Part shown: in pieces, positions 5,625-6,441 of the stretch
Layout: every line of letters starts with the position of its first letter
Position numbering within the stretch: position 1 is the stretch's first letter
Source: UBA7312 sp002715345
GTDB lineage: Bacteria > Bacteroidota > Bacteroidia > Flavobacteriales > UBA7312
Direction of reading: 5' to 3'
Assembly (NCBI GenBank): GCA_964009845.1
Contig: CAXGIQ010000082.1
Span: 1 to 6,441 of the forward strand
Length of the DNA: 6,441 bases
Notes under the pieces: generated by a model
Told to the model about the DNA's origin: nothing
The model's input: only the letters and a program-made list of their open reading frames with translations
Databases searched by the model: none
Position numbers and translations under genes: made by a program

Positions 5625-5801
5625 ATATTATTTTCAAAAAAATCTCTAATAAGTGTAATTTTAGGCTTAATAATTCCGTGTTTTGATCCTTATTATAATC
5701 TCAGCATAACAGATCATATTATCTTGTCATTTAAAATTTGGTTTGCTTCATTAATAATAATTTCAATTATAGCTTACTTGTTCAATAAAATTTTTAAATA
5801 G
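5610..5801 (+). CDS. Small two-helix membrane protein, function unknown
   Basis: A 63-residue protein with two predicted membrane helices, about residues 12-25 and 36-58. They are joined by a short aromatic loop (FDPYYN, 25-30). Lys4, Lys10 and Lys11 before the first helix and Lys60/Lys63 at the end suggest both termini are cytoplasmic and the loop periplasmic. The open frame continues upstream to 5364, but that part is antisense to the yceI signal peptide. ATG 5610 is the first Met after the predicted transcript start. The stop codon is 2 nt before the ATG of the Aba4-family gene, so the two are almost certainly co-transcribed and perhaps translationally coupled. No family recognised; an accessory subunit of its neighbour is one possibility. 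Confidence 0.7.
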   Translation: MFLKQILFSKKSLISVILGLIIPCFDPYYNLSITDHIILSFKIWFASLIIISIIAYLFNKIFK

Positions 5802-5803
5802 TT

Positions 5804-6244
5804 ATGGATATATACACAATCAGTTTCATTTTATCAACATTTTGGATTGGTCCTTTTTGGTTTAGTATGTTACTGAAACCTTACGATAATGAAACAATTA
5901 AAATAATGGATAAGCCCTTATTTTTCCTTGGTCCCATCTTTATTTGGTTTTTTTTAATCCTTTCTAATCCATCAGGATTAAGTCAATTAATTAGTGCCGG
6001 ATCTCATCCTGAAGGATTTTTAATTGGCATTGGTCAAAGCATGATGTCAAAAGCTGGAGTTAGTGCAATGTGGGCTCACATGGTTGCTGGCGATATTTTT
6101 GCAACTAGATGGATATGGAAAAAATGTAAGTCAAATAAAAATAATATTTGGATTACCAGATTATGTGTTTTCTTTGGAGTGATGCTTATGCCAATAGGAA
6201 TTTTAATTTGCTTAGTATGCAATATTAATAAACTTAATAAATAG
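5804..6244 (+). CDS. Aba4-like (DUF4281) family membrane protein
   Basis: A 146-residue integral membrane protein. Hydrophobic segments are at about residues 4-24, 39-54, 72-95 and 115-141. The family signature is the stretch WAHMVAGDIFATRWIW (90-105): Trp90, His92, Asp97, Arg102 and Trp103 correspond to the W.H...D.F..RW pattern of Aba4/DUF4281 proteins, followed by MPIGILICLV where relatives have GP.GLL. Plant Aba4 is required to make neoxanthin from violaxanthin, and bacterial relatives are largely uncharacterised, so a carotenoid role here is inference. N-terminal FWIGPFWFSML replaces the more usual alcohol-like small-residue helix of relatives. It directly follows the 63-residue membrane gene (2-nt gap) and is divergent from the yceI-family lipoprotein. 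Family call is from pattern recognition and would be confirmed by a profile search. Confidence 0.72.
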   Translation: MDIYTISFILSTFWIGPFWFSMLLKPYDNETIKIMDKPLFFLGPIFIWFFLILSNPSGLSQLISAGSHPEGFLIGIGQSMMSKAGVSAMWAHMVAGDIFATRWIWKKCKSNKNNIWITRLCVFFGVMLMPIGILICLVCNINKLNK

Positions 6245-6264
6245 AACGTTAACACGGTTACGTT
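6245..6264. repeat. Imperfect inverted repeat between the Aba4-like gene and the next lipoprotein
   Basis: AACG-T-TAAC (6245-6253) pairs with GTTA-CGTT (6257-6264) around a 3-nt ACG loop, with one bulged T. It starts immediately after the stop codon and is followed by only a short T run, so it would be a weak terminator. An operator or recombination-site remnant is possible. Confidence 0.35.
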
Positions 6265-6290
6265 TTAAACCTACAACCAAAAGTTTACCT

Positions 6291-6441
6291 ATGAAGTATG
6301 TTATCATTACAATTTTTTTTTCAACAATCTTAGTGTTTAATAGTTGTTCTGAAAAGGTTATGGTAAATTGTTCAGATAATAATTACATGTCAAAGAAAAA
6401 TATCAGTTCAGAAAATTACTATCAAAATCGAAGAGAATTAA
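6291..6441 (+). CDS. Small putative lipoprotein, 3' end cut by window edge
   Basis: Fifty residues are visible before the window ends. The start MKYVIITIFFSTIL is a charged-then-hydrophobic signal, ending in the lipobox FNSC with lipidated Cys19. The mature part begins SEKVMVNC and is rich in Asn, Ser and Lys, with Cys27. It is probably anchored in the envelope. Too little remains to assign a family. It follows the Aba4-like gene by 46 bp on the same strand, with a weak inverted repeat between them. No TAnnTTTG box is evident in that gap, so read-through from the upstream unit is possible. Confidence 0.7.
   Translation, partial: MKYVIITIFFSTILVFNSCSEKVMVNCSDNNYMSKKNISSENYYQNRREL

Noticed and set aside
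1..6441. CRISPR arrays, insertion sequences, riboswitches, replication origin, toxin-antitoxin pair
   Set aside because: Looked for but not seen: no regularly spaced repeats, transposase motifs, terminal inverted repeats of IS size, or recognisable riboswitch cores.

Overview
The window looks like chromosomal DNA from a Bacteroidota bacterium, probably of the Flavobacteriia. Several start regions carry the phylum's TAnnTTTG -7 box with an upstream TTG. Shine-Dalgarno sequences are absent before the start codons. The protein set (Prs, a ComEB-like dCMP deaminase overlapping a CtpA-type S41 protease, a Mn-type superoxide dismutase, small lipoproteins) is typical of that group. The assignment is from recognition, not a database search.

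Left part (1-3806), conserved housekeeping DNA: the minus strand carries prs (PRPP synthase), whose C-terminus runs off the left edge. It is divergent from a tRNA-Leu(CAA) gene that has its own promoter and terminator. Downstream on the plus strand are a dCMP deaminase and a membrane-anchored S41 protease that overlap by 8 bp, then a superoxide dismutase with its own promoter box and a strong terminator.

Right part (3807-6441), AT-rich accessory DNA: composition falls sharply after the sod terminator. In order it holds a small SHOCT-domain gene that appears broken by a frameshift and a nonsense codon, a 77-residue lipoprotein, a probable decayed small membrane-protein gene, a minus-strand YceI-family lipoprotein with its own terminator, a plus-strand pair (a 63-residue two-helix protein and an Aba4/DUF4281-family membrane protein), and the start of another small lipoprotein cut by the right edge.

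How they fit together: Prs supplies PRPP for nucleotide synthesis and the deaminase makes dUMP, but they are not co-transcribed here. The most suggestive cluster is yceI divergent from the two-gene Aba4 unit. The two sides share a 37-bp intergenic region with face-to-face -7 boxes. YceI proteins are known to bind polyisoprenoids and Aba4 is known from carotenoid (neoxanthin) biosynthesis, so a joint role with an isoprenoid or carotenoid lipid is a reasonable but unproven inference.
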